Positions 8,586-16,408 of a DNA stretch of 30,755 bases are shown one piece after another. The notes beneath the pieces were generated by a model, which ran no database searches, was not told the DNA's origin, and saw nothing but the letters and a program-made list of their open reading frames with translations. The stretch lies in the IMG/VR virus record IMGVR_UViG_3300021959_000236, positions 1-30,755 of that record. One strand, given 5' to 3'. Within the stretch, counting starts at the first letter, position 1. Every line of letters starts with the position of its first letter. Position numbers and translations under genes: made by a program. The stretch comes from a virus.

Positions 8586-10469
8586 TCAGTATTTGATGAT
8601 GGTATCTCGTGCAATAACCTTGATGGTCTTTGGCATGATTTTGAGTTGCGACTTCACCATGCCCTTGTCTTCGGGGATTTGAAGTGGTGCTTCAACGATG
8701 TAATAATCATCAATAATGAGCATCATGCGTTCAGTTTCGCCCTCAGTGGTCGTCTTTTCAAAGTCAATGCGGATTTGATTGTCAGCAAGTCCTTCCTTGC
8801 TACTGTTGAACTCAGTAGCGGAGCGCATTTTGTGGAAGAACAAGGGGTCATCAACACCAATTTCCATCGTCATCTCATAGGATGTTTGACCCTCAACCAT
8901 GATGTTGGTGTTACGAGAGCCACCGAATGGTACTTGCTCAGTAGCCGAATTGACGCTACTTTGACCTCCAATGGTGTGGAAAGCCTGCATACCCGTTTGC
9001 CCAGTCAGCGTAAAGTTCAACACTTGAGCAACTTGAACACCTGCCATGTTGATGGAACCGTTGTAAAACATGAATGGTTTTTGAGTGCAGGGCGCAATAC
9101 CCGAAATGTATCTGTTGGTGTCCGTGTTGGCGGTATCGTCAAACATACGACGAGCGGCGTATTTTGAAGGGTTACCGTTCAAACGAGCCGTATCTGTGTA
9201 GCACAAGGCGGCGTTGAAGTTCACAGCCAATCGGAGAGCGGCATCGTTATCCGTGGTCATGGTGAAGTCAGTGACCTTGCATCCACGGAACACACGGGTT
9301 AATTCCTTTGAGTCAGTAGGGCCACCATCAACGGCTCCTTCGTCGGAGTCCACATTCCGGCGGCGTTGCGACACTTCAAGGCTGAATGATGGCTGATAGG
9401 TGTTGGTGAAAAGAAGGTGAGTTTGTGCATCGGTAATCGTTGCTGTACTACCCGACACGGTAACAAGTGGAGCGTTTCGTGTGGCGGCGTTTGTACCGTA
9501 TTCTCTCAGATGAACACCATCAACAATCACAGGATGAGGGTATTGAAGAGGTTCATCCAAGTAAATCTTGTTTCCATCAACACCGATAATGCGGCGAGCC
9601 TCACTGCGAAGAGCCGTGTCAAATCGGGTATCAGTGAAAGTACCATCCCACTGCAAAGCGGCATCACTGATGTCAGCATCATGAGTGGTTGTGACTGGTG
9701 TGTAGTTCGTGTCTTGAATGATGACATACTTGTTTATGTCAAAATTGGTTACTGAATCAACAGTAATAAAACTTTGACCCGCTTCTGTGGCGGCACTTAA
9801 ATCGGTCGTAACATCGGAATTAGAACCGTTGGTCACCACTTCTCCACCGAGGCAGTATTTGAGCCATCGGGCACTGTGCATAGCAACCTCAAACGAGCCA
9901 CCTTCGGTGATGAACTTACCCGGCACTTGCACGCTGGTATCTCGGCCAAGACCAACAACATGGAATCGCTTCAAGTCCATTTTGGTTTCGGGGAGGGTAA
10001 GAGCGTTAGCGATACCGAGGAATTGGTCAGTCAAAACAGACTCGCTGTTAGCACCTTGAGACATTGCTGAATCAAGAGGAGGAGTTTTGTAGGGTAGGAT
10101 GTGGAGAGTGACATTTGCATCGTTGATTGTAGTCGCTCCTGTGAGCATTTTAGGAGACAAGTACAAGTTTGGCCCGTCATTGCCCACGATGGTGAACACA
10201 CGGTCTAAGTCGCCATTTGCAATAGCAGACCCCGAACTTCGGGTGAACTTTACTTGAGAGCCAACCAGCATTCCATCGGGGTATCGCAAATTGTTGGTGT
10301 CAAACAACACGGCGTTTGCACCTGTAAACACCAATTTTGAGTGGTCACCAGCGGCAGGGTGTGAAAGGACAAATGTTCCATCACTGCCCGAAGCACATAC
10401 GATACTGATTCCAACTTCGGGAGCAAAGGAAACCTCCGCCAAATCGCCCTTGTACACTGTTGATGGCAT
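8586..10469 (-). CDS. Major tail tube protein
   Basis: 627 residues, ATG 10469 with AGGTGA 7 bases upstream. The protein is beta-rich. About residues 170-205 (GKFITEGGSFEVAMHSARWLKYCLGG) and the later GCKVTDFTMTTDNDAALRLAVNFNAA resemble the two halves of phage tail-tube proteins. Between them lies an extra module starting ATEAGQSFITVDSVTNFDIN that looks like the short beta domains inserted in viral structural proteins. The C-terminus ends in a beta hairpin region (MMLIIDDYYIVEAPLQIPED). Tail-tube proteins are usually 150-400 residues, so this one is enlarged by N-terminal and internal insertions. Its place after the tail-completion gene and before the chaperones agrees. Confidence 0.7.
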   Translation of the reverse strand: MPSTVYKGDLAEVSFAPEVGISIVCASGSDGTFVLSHPAAGDHSKLVFTGANAVLFDTNNLRYPDGMLVGSQVKFTRSSGSAIANGDLDRVFTIVGNDGPNLYLSPKMLTGATTINDANVTLHILPYKTPPLDSAMSQGANSESVLTDQFLGIANALTLPETKMDLKRFHVVGLGRDTSVQVPGKFITEGGSFEVAMHSARWLKYCLGGEVVTNGSNSDVTTDLSAATEAGQSFITVDSVTNFDINKYVIIQDTNYTPVTTTHDADISDAALQWDGTFTDTRFDTALRSEARRIIGVDGNKIYLDEPLQYPHPVIVDGVHLREYGTNAATRNAPLVTVSGSTATITDAQTHLLFTNTYQPSFSLEVSQRRRNVDSDEGAVDGGPTDSKELTRVFRGCKVTDFTMTTDNDAALRLAVNFNAALCYTDTARLNGNPSKYAARRMFDDTANTDTNRYISGIAPCTQKPFMFYNGSINMAGVQVAQVLNFTLTGQTGMQAFHTIGGQSSVNSATEQVPFGGSRNTNIMVEGQTSYEMTMEIGVDDPLFFHKMRSATEFNSSKEGLADNQIRIDFEKTTTEGETERMMLIIDDYYIVEAPLQIPEDKGMVKSQLKIMPKTIKVIARDTIIKY

Positions 10470-10479
10470 TCTTGTTCAC

Positions 10480-10929
10480 CTATGGTATCAGTTCCGCTAA
10501 AATCACGACTTCAATTTGGAATGTCATACGGAAAAGGAACTTGCTTCGGTCACTCAAATCAGTGCGGGTTTTGAACACGAGTCGGTCAAAGTTTGTACCG
10601 TCGCCTTTCCTCTTGGTATGTATCACCCTCCGCACTTCGTTCTCAAGGGCTTGTAAATGCTTGCGCCCCTTAACTGTTCGGACATCCACCGTGATATTTA
10701 TGCGTGTCGTTACAAAGTCGTAAAACAGTTCGGGTGCCTCTTCGTTGTGGGCTGTTTCGTACACCAGCACATAATCATGCTTTTCCAAGTCAAGACGCTT
10801 TCCATGCTCAGCGGTAGTATCAGCAATATCAATAACCACGGGGCGATAATTGCTGGTGTTGGCACGGTTCCAATCGCTCTTGAAAAGGTTGATGAGAGAG
10901 TCCAGCCCCTCAGTCCATGTGGCGACCAT
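10480..10929 (-). CDS. Putative tail terminator / tail completion protein
   Basis: 149 residues from ATG 10929; a GTG one codon earlier is possible, but AAGGAGGGG is best spaced for the ATG. It overlaps the stop of the preceding gene. The sequence is an alpha/beta mixture: an N-terminal helix (GLDSLINLFKSDW), beta strands with YRPVVIDIADT and HDYVLVYETA, then a strand ITVDVRTVKG, a helix, and final strands LFRMTFQIEVVILAEL. This size and strand pattern, just before the tail tube gene, match tail terminators such as lambda gpU-like proteins. There is no diagnostic motif. Confidence 0.5.
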   Translation of the reverse strand: MVATWTEGLDSLINLFKSDWNRANTSNYRPVVIDIADTTAEHGKRLDLEKHDYVLVYETAHNEEAPELFYDFVTTRINITVDVRTVKGRKHLQALENEVRRVIHTKRKGDGTNFDRLVFKTRTDLSDRSKFLFRMTFQIEVVILAELIP

Positions 10930-11297
10930 CACAGCCCCTCCTTCTCAATGATTTTCTTGAAGTCAATGGGGATAAAAAAGCCGTTGTCATAGCGCATGTT
11001 AAACCGCTCAAGGTCGGGGTTTTGACGCATCATCGCCTTATCAGTAGCCTCTTGGATGAGTTTGTACTCAATCTCGCTGGCTGGCTCGCCTGTTTGATTG
11101 CTGATAGGATAACCGTCTTGAATGGTGAAGCCCTTAGCACCAGCCTCAATGCGCTCCATTTGCTCACGAAACGAAGCGGGTTGAGTCGTGAATTGCTCAC
11201 GAAATTGTGCCTGCATGTGCTTGTCTTTCTTGAAAACTTCTTCAATCAAACGCTGGTGAATGTTTTCACCCTCACGCATGAAATCACGCTGATTCAC
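10929..11297 (-). CDS. Putative neck protein
   Basis: 122 residues from GTG 11297, overlapping the preceding stop as GTGA. It is strongly charged and mostly helical, with EEVFKKDKHMQAQFREQF in the first third and KIIEKEGL at the end. No domain was recognised. Its position between the connector-like gene and the tail-terminator candidate suggests a head-closure or neck component, on context alone. Confidence 0.4.
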   Translation of the reverse strand: MNQRDFMREGENIHQRLIEEVFKKDKHMQAQFREQFTTQPASFREQMERIEAGAKGFTIQDGYPISNQTGEPASEIEYKLIQEATDKAMMRQNPDLERFNMRYDNGFFIPIDFKKIIEKEGL

Positions 11298-12868
11298 TCA
11301 AACACCACCATCTCAATGTACTTTGGTAGGGTTCGCTCAATCTCGGCTTGATACAGTTGTACCTTGCTGGCGAGGTCAATGTTTTGAGTCCCTTCGGGAA
11401 TCAGCACGCTACGGTCGTCAGCCATCAGCAATTCAATGGCCACCATCTTTACACAAATATCCTCAATGGCTTTTTCCACATATCGCTCACCGTAAATGTA
11501 CGCCACCTTAATTGCATTCCATTCAAAGAACGGATAGGAGTTGTTGAAGTAAATGATGCCCATTTCATGGTCAATCCACCAGTCTCGCAAACGACCTACA
11601 TCACCGCTTCCGCTTCCACCTTGCAAGTCCACAAGGAATGATTTCTGCGTAATCGTACCGCTGGAAGGCAAGGAGCCGGTCACAACAACACACCCGGTAA
11701 AGGTCGTGGCCGTTTTACCCGTGTAACGGAAAACATTCGTGCCGTCTGTAGCCACACCAGCCTGTACGAAATCGGTAGTGGATGCTACTGTAATCGTGCC
11801 ACCAGCCTCAGCCGATGCGGTGGTACTTGCCGACTGTACTTGGTCAAGTTCAATGTCACTGCTGTCCACGACGATGCTACACACCTCACCAGCCTTGACA
11901 GGGCGCATGGAAGTGACCTTCACCACACCCGTGCCGTAGTCGCTGTTGGCTGATGCAAAGAACTCGTTGTGAACGGCTACATTGGCAGTGGAGCCTTCTA
12001 AAGTAAATGCTGGTGAAAAAGCAACAGCCGCTTTGTTCACCCTGTCCTCCTTGTTGATGAGGTCAGCGAGGTTTTGAGCGACAGTGGTGGCATCAAAGTC
12101 ATCACGCCACTGGCCTGTGCCTGTGCCTTGTGCGAGCGTTGCTACACTACCGTTGCCCGGTGAAAGGTAAATGTTTGCTGATGAAAGATTTGACACATCG
12201 TTGAACTTAATGCGTGCCTCAGCCGCCGCAATCTCTCGGTAATCATCACCTTGCCACAATTCAATGCGAAGCATTTGCTGTACATTGCGAAACAGCAGTG
12301 GGCTGGTACCGACATAATCTGTGTAGTAGCGGCGGCGGTAGGGCTTGTAAGTGTCAAAGTTGATGTACTCAGCGGCCACCAAATACGGTCGCCATGCGTT
12401 GCGAGTCATGTTGTCTATGCGGTCTTGCATTTTGAGAATGACATGCTCCACCTTATCCTTGGTCAGTCCACGAACTCGCCCATTGGTGAACGAGGCTTTG
12501 TTCTGTACATACCCGTTGTCGGCTACCTCGTAATCCGTAGTTGTCAGCGTAGCCCCACTAAAAGTAAGTTTGACATGTCCAGCCTTGCCGCCAGCCCCTC
12601 GCCCAATAGCGGTGATTTCCAAATCATCCTCACCGAAGGGGTCAGCGTCACTGTACACACGGATTTTGTCGCCTACGCTAAAACCCACTTGACGAAACTC
12701 GTTGCCTGTGATGTACACGGCATCCGTATCAGCGTCAGCACTCATGAGGATAGCGTCTTGCGGGCCAATGTCCAGCAGGTCAGCGACTTGTTGGGCGGTG
12801 CAGTACACTACAGCGGTGGGGTCAAGAGGCCGGGTTTCCGGCTCACCGGGACTGAACACTACTGGCAT
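11294..12868 (-). CDS. Head-tail connector-like protein with inserted beta modules
   Basis: 524 residues, ATG 12868 with GAGGGGGT upstream. The opening TAVVYCTAQQVADLLDIG (18-35) and the C-terminal helix bundle (AIEDICVKMVAIELLMADD, about 467-485, then an ERTLPKYI helix) resemble gp6-type head-tail adaptors, which are normally only 100-200 residues. The extra length is beta-rich. Residues about 355-410 form a module with GTITVASTTDFVQAG, then FRYTGKTATTFTGC, a pattern recurrent in phage structural proteins. Aromatic and arginine-rich YKPYRRRYYTDYVG lies near 174-187. Its location before the neck and tail genes fits a connector; the insertions may decorate the neck. Confidence 0.5.
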   Translation of the reverse strand: MPVVFSPGEPETRPLDPTAVVYCTAQQVADLLDIGPQDAILMSADADTDAVYITGNEFRQVGFSVGDKIRVYSDADPFGEDDLEITAIGRGAGGKAGHVKLTFSGATLTTTDYEVADNGYVQNKASFTNGRVRGLTKDKVEHVILKMQDRIDNMTRNAWRPYLVAAEYINFDTYKPYRRRYYTDYVGTSPLLFRNVQQMLRIELWQGDDYREIAAAEARIKFNDVSNLSSANIYLSPGNGSVATLAQGTGTGQWRDDFDATTVAQNLADLINKEDRVNKAAVAFSPAFTLEGSTANVAVHNEFFASANSDYGTGVVKVTSMRPVKAGEVCSIVVDSSDIELDQVQSASTTASAEAGGTITVASTTDFVQAGVATDGTNVFRYTGKTATTFTGCVVVTGSLPSSGTITQKSFLVDLQGGSGSGDVGRLRDWWIDHEMGIIYFNNSYPFFEWNAIKVAYIYGERYVEKAIEDICVKMVAIELLMADDRSVLIPEGTQNIDLASKVQLYQAEIERTLPKYIEMVVFE

Positions 12869-12881
12869 ACATCAAACCCCC

Positions 12882-13637
12882 TCACTGCATTTCATCTTCA
12901 CACTGCTCACAAAGAGTGTTATCTTGTGGCCCCATTTCGTTAGAACCATAATACATCATTGGTTCGGTTGGCCTTCCACACTTAGCGCATGGAACTTTTG
13001 GTGGGTTAAAAAAATCTCTTTTCAACACACTCCAAGCATCACGCATAGCAACATCACGAGAGGTCATGATGCGGCGGAGGTGTTCAGCCTCAGCATCGGG
13101 GTCAAAACCACCTTCTTCTTGAGGTTTCAAATGAGGGTACATGCCATAAAAACGCTTTTTGTCAGCATCCAATTCCTCTTGCTCCATTTCATGATACGGC
13201 TTACCTTCAAATCCTTCGGTATGTCCTTGCTCACGAGAAAAATTGATGTCACTTTGACGGGCTTCCCAATCGGCCAGTGCTTCATCGTGCATGTCTTTTT
13301 CACTCATATCCGGGCCGGATTCGGGGCCAAACTGTTCATCAATTGCTCCTTGTTCAGCCTCAACATCGGGTTCGCTCAGCGACTCTTCCAAGGTTTGACC
13401 TTCAAAGGGCATACGCTCACCCATAAACTTGAGGCCATGCTCTTGGGGATTGGCCACAGCATCACGCATGAGAGCATCACGAGCCTGTGTGAATTGTTCT
13501 CCACTGGCCTCTCCGCCAGCAGTGCGAAGAGCGGCTGATGCCTTTTTGTTTGCCCATTGTTGCAAACGCATTTCTTCGCCATCTTCAGTCAGCACCTTTT
13601 GTCGGTGCGGTCGCATTGCTTTAATCAGTACCTTCAT
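12882..13637 (-). CDS. Acidic helical protein with C-terminal zinc ribbon
   Basis: 251 residues, ATG 13637 with AGAGGTTG upstream. The first 210 residues are charged and predicted helical, acidic in the middle, without a recognised domain. Cys217, Cys220, Cys243 and Cys246 form CxxC-x22-CxxC, a likely zinc site. The stretch before it (AWSVLKRDFFNPPKVPCAKC) resembles the 74-residue protein at 28532-28756, which also has an AWxxLK helix, an NP and a CxKCGxP ribbon. Function is unknown; it may be a minor head or neck protein. Confidence 0.6.
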   Translation of the reverse strand: MKVLIKAMRPHRQKVLTEDGEEMRLQQWANKKASAALRTAGGEASGEQFTQARDALMRDAVANPQEHGLKFMGERMPFEGQTLEESLSEPDVEAEQGAIDEQFGPESGPDMSEKDMHDEALADWEARQSDINFSREQGHTEGFEGKPYHEMEQEELDADKKRFYGMYPHLKPQEEGGFDPDAEAEHLRRIMTSRDVAMRDAWSVLKRDFFNPPKVPCAKCGRPTEPMMYYGSNEMGPQDNTLCEQCEDEMQ

Positions 13638-13639
13638 AC

Positions 13640-13939
13640 TTACAACCTCTTCTTTTCGTCACGATGTCCTAAATTGTATTCCATCGGTTTGTTGCAAGCC
13701 CCACAGGTGGCTCTCCACAGGAAGTGGAGAAACCCGCAGTGCTTACAGCGTGTACCCGAACCAATGTTAAGGATGTCACCTATTTCTTGATTGCGGTTGC
13801 GCTGAGACTGTGTAATGCCCTCAAGCGGTCGCTGTGGGTTTCTCACCACCTCGCCGCCGTACTCGTAGTCAGCCTTACGGTCTTGCTTACCAGCACGAAC
13901 AATGTCGCTTAGGTCAATGCTTCGGACATCAAATGCCAC
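13640..13939 (-). CDS. Small zinc-ribbon protein
   Basis: 99 residues from GTG 13939 with GAGGTGG upstream, giving an N-terminus MAFDVRSIDL. The N-terminal half is charged and probably partly disordered. Cys65, Cys68, Cys79 and Cys82 form CxxC-x10-CxxC, a compact zinc ribbon (RCKHCGFLHFLWRATCGAC). The C-terminus is basic (HRDEKKRL). It stands 2 bases from the following zinc-ribbon gene and is presumably co-translated with it. Role unknown; nucleic-acid or protein binding is possible. Confidence 0.6.
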   Translation of the reverse strand: MAFDVRSIDLSDIVRAGKQDRKADYEYGGEVVRNPQRPLEGITQSQRNRNQEIGDILNIGSGTRCKHCGFLHFLWRATCGACNKPMEYNLGHRDEKKRL

Positions 13940-13948
13940 CTAACCACC

Positions 13949-14131
13949 TCAAGGAACGGTGGTAAAGACAACAAAGACATTTCCAAGCACCGTAATCGGC
14001 TCAGCCGAAATCAGCGCACTTCCAGCAAGAGAAGCCGCTTCGCTGGTAATCAGCGCACTGAGCGTACTGAGGTCACTAAACTCCTTGGGGGAGTAAGGGC
14101 CGAGCACCTTCACCGTTGGACTTACCGCCAT
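13949..14131 (-). CDS. Small hypothetical protein
   Basis: 60 residues, ATG 14131 preceded by GAGGTGAG at good spacing, which is the main support for it being real. It has an Ala/Ser/Leu-rich middle (ALITSEAASLAGSALISAEP) and a hydrophobic end (VLGNVFVVFTTVP). The proline-containing start KVLGPYSPKEF is soluble-like, so a membrane role is not convincing. It lies in the run of small structural-type genes after the capsid protein. No function assigned. Confidence 0.5.
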   Translation of the reverse strand: MAVSPTVKVLGPYSPKEFSDLSTLSALITSEAASLAGSALISAEPITVLGNVFVVFTTVP

Positions 14132-14142
14132 GAGGACTCACC

Positions 14143-14487
14143 TCATGCACGGCGACCAATAGCGATGAATGTACCTGCTTGAGTTACTGCACTATCTTCA
14201 ATTGTACCGTTAGCCAATGCACTCGCAATACGAAGAGCAGTGCCATCAATACGAACTTGTGGATTAAACAATACATTTTGAGTTGCTGGAACTGCACCTG
14301 TGTCTGTGATAACTTCTGCCGCCAAAACGCCACTTGCGTTCACACCAGCAAAGTCAATTTCACTAAAGAAACTACTCAAATCAATGTAGTTGTCACCAGC
14401 GTCATAAGTGCCTGTGATAATCATTCTGTCGCCAAATACTGTTGGTCTTGCGTCAATTGTTACGCCTGTGGAAACTTCGCCTGCCAT
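14143..14487 (-). CDS. Small beta-rich structural protein
   Basis: 114 residues, ATG 14487. Beta-type sequence includes DRMIITGTYDAGDNYIDLSS, then ASGVLAAEVITDTG and a final TQAGTFIAIGRRA. Low charge, Gly/Ala/Thr-rich composition and position shortly after the capsid gene suggest a capsid decoration or neck protein. Its 5' leader is identical over 19 bases to that of the gene at 14837-15250, so both may be made at high level. Family not recognised. Confidence 0.55.
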   Translation of the reverse strand: MAGEVSTGVTIDARPTVFGDRMIITGTYDAGDNYIDLSSFFSEIDFAGVNASGVLAAEVITDTGAVPATQNVLFNPQVRIDGTALRIASALANGTIEDSAVTQAGTFIAIGRRA

Positions 14488-14501
14488 ATTTTTTCACCTC
14501 A
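14483..14501 (-). promoter_or_regulatory. Repeated ribosome-binding leader, copy 1
   Basis: Minus-strand TGAGGTGAAAAAATATGGC, covering Shine-Dalgarno, spacer, ATG and the first base pair of codon 2. The same 19 bases occur at 15246-15264, and a close variant precedes the capsid gene at 16381-16399. Confidence 0.7.
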
Positions 14502-14825
14502 TTCTTCTGTTGGATTCAAATGCTCATCAACAAGAGCGAGAGCGGCGGATTTCGTTAGATACCCGTTACCCTTGTCCACTCCGTTATCGTCCAGCCACTT
14601 AAGGATGTCCTTTCGTGACCAGCCGTTGTCGGGGATGCCGTCATTGCCACCATCAACGGTGACTCCTTCATCGCCTTCAATGAGGAAGTGCTTTGCGGGT
14701 AGCGTGTGTCGCCACTCGTTCAACCACTCTTGAGTAACCTCAACAACCTCTCCACGAAGCCACGGAGAAGCAGTATCTCGCCGCCTCCGCTCGTAAAAAG
14801 GCCCAGTAAAGGTCACCGTGGGCAT
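14499..14825 (-). CDS. Small head/neck protein with HeH/SAP-like C-terminus
   Basis: 108 residues, ATG 14825, with GAGG about 10 bases upstream. The N-terminal 55 residues look like a small beta fold (VTFTGPFYERRRRDT, then LRGEVVEVTQEWLNEWRH). Residues about 68-103 (GWSRKDILKWLDDNG, then LTKSAALALVDEHL) fit a helix-extension-helix of the HeH/LEM/SAP type. Such small proteins occur next to capsid and connector genes in tailed phages. It is the second SAP-like domain in this window. DNA binding is possible but unproven. Confidence 0.5.
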   Translation of the reverse strand: MPTVTFTGPFYERRRRDTASPWLRGEVVEVTQEWLNEWRHTLPAKHFLIEGDEGVTVDGGNDGIPDNGWSRKDILKWLDDNGVDKGNGYLTKSAALALVDEHLNPTEE

Positions 14826-14836
14826 TCAAATCAGCC

Positions 14837-15250
14837 TCAGTCGTACAGCACCATCAGTTGGCTCGTTCCAGTGTTAGTACCCGATGCCTCAAGGGTAACC
14901 GTGCCACCGCTGATGGTCAAACCAAGGGTCTGAGCCGCCGCCGCCACACCGCTCGTCACGAATGCCGAGAAGATAGTAGGGGTACGGGTGTCAGTCGTGC
15001 CTTCCGTAAGGATGATGGTTTGAGCATCAGCGGCATTTGTAAGAGTAATCAAAGCCATCTTAGGAGCGGCATCGTAGCCATTAGCACCATCGGCGTTGGA
15101 GGCCGAGAAGGTGTCGGGGCCACCACCGGGGTAGGTGACATCCTTTGCGCCATCCAACCATTCGGTCGTGTCATGCGAGCCAGCACGAAGTTCCCATGCG
15201 CCAACGAGGGCCGCAGTTGCAGTTCCAGTCAATACAAGTTGTTTTGCCAT
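14837..15250 (-). CDS. Putative capsid decoration protein
   Basis: 137 residues, ATG 15250 with a strong GAGGTGA leader. It is almost entirely beta-type and low in charge: an N-terminal QLVLTGTATAALVGAWELRAG, a Gly-rich loop (TYPGGGPDTFSASNADGANG), then MALITLTNAADAQTIILTEG and a final strand pair ending in SQLMVLYD. Immediately downstream of the major capsid gene and translated from a near-identical leader, it is a good candidate for an abundant decoration or cement protein. A neck role is the alternative. Confidence 0.5.
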   Translation of the reverse strand: MAKQLVLTGTATAALVGAWELRAGSHDTTEWLDGAKDVTYPGGGPDTFSASNADGANGYDAAPKMALITLTNAADAQTIILTEGTTDTRTPTIFSAFVTSGVAAAAQTLGLTISGGTVTLEASGTNTGTSQLMVLYD

Positions 15251-15264
15251 ATTTTTTCACCTCA
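15246..15264 (-). promoter_or_regulatory. Repeated ribosome-binding leader, copy 2
   Basis: The same 19-base minus-strand leader as at 14483-14501, GAGGTGA then an A-rich spacer and ATGGC, starting the decoration-protein candidate. Confidence 0.7.
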
Positions 15265-15284
15265 ATGTGTTTTTGTTTCAACCC

Positions 15285-16385
15285 TCACTTGAGGTCACGG
15301 ATGGAACCATGACCGCCGAAGAAAGTCGTCCATAGTTCACCCATGGTACGGTACATTCCCTCTTGGCCGAGGCGGTTGATGGCGAATGGGTCGCCAGTTT
15401 CAATACCGCTCTCAAAGTATTGGGTTGGAATTGCAGTGCTGAAATACAGGTAGTCCGTGTCAAGGAAGTACATGCGGCTCAAAGTGTCGGTTTGAACATC
15501 CTTTGAGGGGATGATTGGAACACCGTTGTAGGTAGCCACGATGAAACCAGCCTCAATACCGGGAACACCTTTCACACCGTTGTAAGTAGGCGTAACACGC
15601 TTCTCTTCCATGAATCGCTGTTGCGATTGGAGGAGTTGCTGAAGGCGCATGAGCGTGTCGTACCCCGTAAGGATGACCTTGGGGTTACCACCACGAGTCC
15701 AAGTCTTTTGGAACAAGTCGTCCAATTGGTCAAGGGACAAGTTGCGGTCGGTACCACTGTTTTGGTTGTGCTCAGCCAACGACCACGAGTTTGCACTGCG
15801 GTCAATGGAGTACATGTCCTCATCAGTGGAGGCGGAGGCACCAACAGTAACACGGTCAAGGGACTCAAAGTTGTTACCAGCGGCGGTAGCCTTGTCGGTG
15901 GTCAGCATTTTGTTGATGTGCTCAGCGTGGTGCTTACCCATTTCTTCCTTCAAGATTGCACGGATGTCGCCCAGTCCATCGTCCTTGTCGGACAAGAACA
16001 TGGCTGTTTCGCTCATGTCAAAGGTGTGCACGACAGTCTTTGGCTTGGCGGCGATGTGCTGGAAGGTTGGCTTGGTGGTGTCGGGGAGCGTAGCGTTCTC
16101 AGCCACACCGCCACCAACAGTGAAGGAGGGGCGAGCCGTGATAACACGCCAGCCGCTTCGTTCCCAAGGTCGCTTTGGAAGGATGGAGAAGGCGTTGAAC
16201 TCTTGGTTCAACTGGCTCCAAACTTTGCGTCCATAAATCGCTTGGTAAGTACCAGCGGTCGTGGATAGCATTGGAGCGTCAGCCTTGAGCAACTCGCTAC
16301 CGGAGTAGGAGTAACCCATTGCGTTGCCTGCGCCATAGTAGTAGCGTTCCATGTCAGTAATGTTTCGGATGTAATCTCTTGCCAT
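15285..16385 (-). CDS. Major capsid protein, HK97 fold
   Basis: 366 residues, ATG 16385 with GAGGTGA 7 bases upstream. The order is N-arm (1-55, aromatic and Gly-rich), then VWSQLNQEFNAFSILPKRPW (about 55-74) leading into the E-loop and spine-helix region, a helix with HAEHINKMLTTD, a P/A-domain part with NPKVILTGYDTLMRLQQLLQ, and a beta end (VATYNGVPIIPSKDV, then RMYFLDTDYLYFSTA). Size and pattern fit HK97-type capsid subunits. It lies directly after the prohead protease/scaffold gene, the usual order. The N-arm is not separated by a long delta domain; scaffolding is supplied by the preceding gene. Confidence 0.85.
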   Translation of the reverse strand: MARDYIRNITDMERYYYGAGNAMGYSYSGSELLKADAPMLSTTAGTYQAIYGRKVWSQLNQEFNAFSILPKRPWERSGWRVITARPSFTVGGGVAENATLPDTTKPTFQHIAAKPKTVVHTFDMSETAMFLSDKDDGLGDIRAILKEEMGKHHAEHINKMLTTDKATAAGNNFESLDRVTVGASASTDEDMYSIDRSANSWSLAEHNQNSGTDRNLSLDQLDDLFQKTWTRGGNPKVILTGYDTLMRLQQLLQSQQRFMEEKRVTPTYNGVKGVPGIEAGFIVATYNGVPIIPSKDVQTDTLSRMYFLDTDYLYFSTAIPTQYFESGIETGDPFAINRLGQEGMYRTMGELWTTFFGGHGSIRDLK

Positions 16386-16408
16386 TTTTGTTCACCTCAG
16401 TTTGTGTT

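Noticed and set aside
15621-16268. Plus-strand open frame of 215 codons opposite the capsid gene
   Set aside because: It is antisense to a well-supported capsid gene, with no neighbours on its strand and no recognisable domain. The same applies to other plus-strand frames such as 12251-12943 and 29733-30494.
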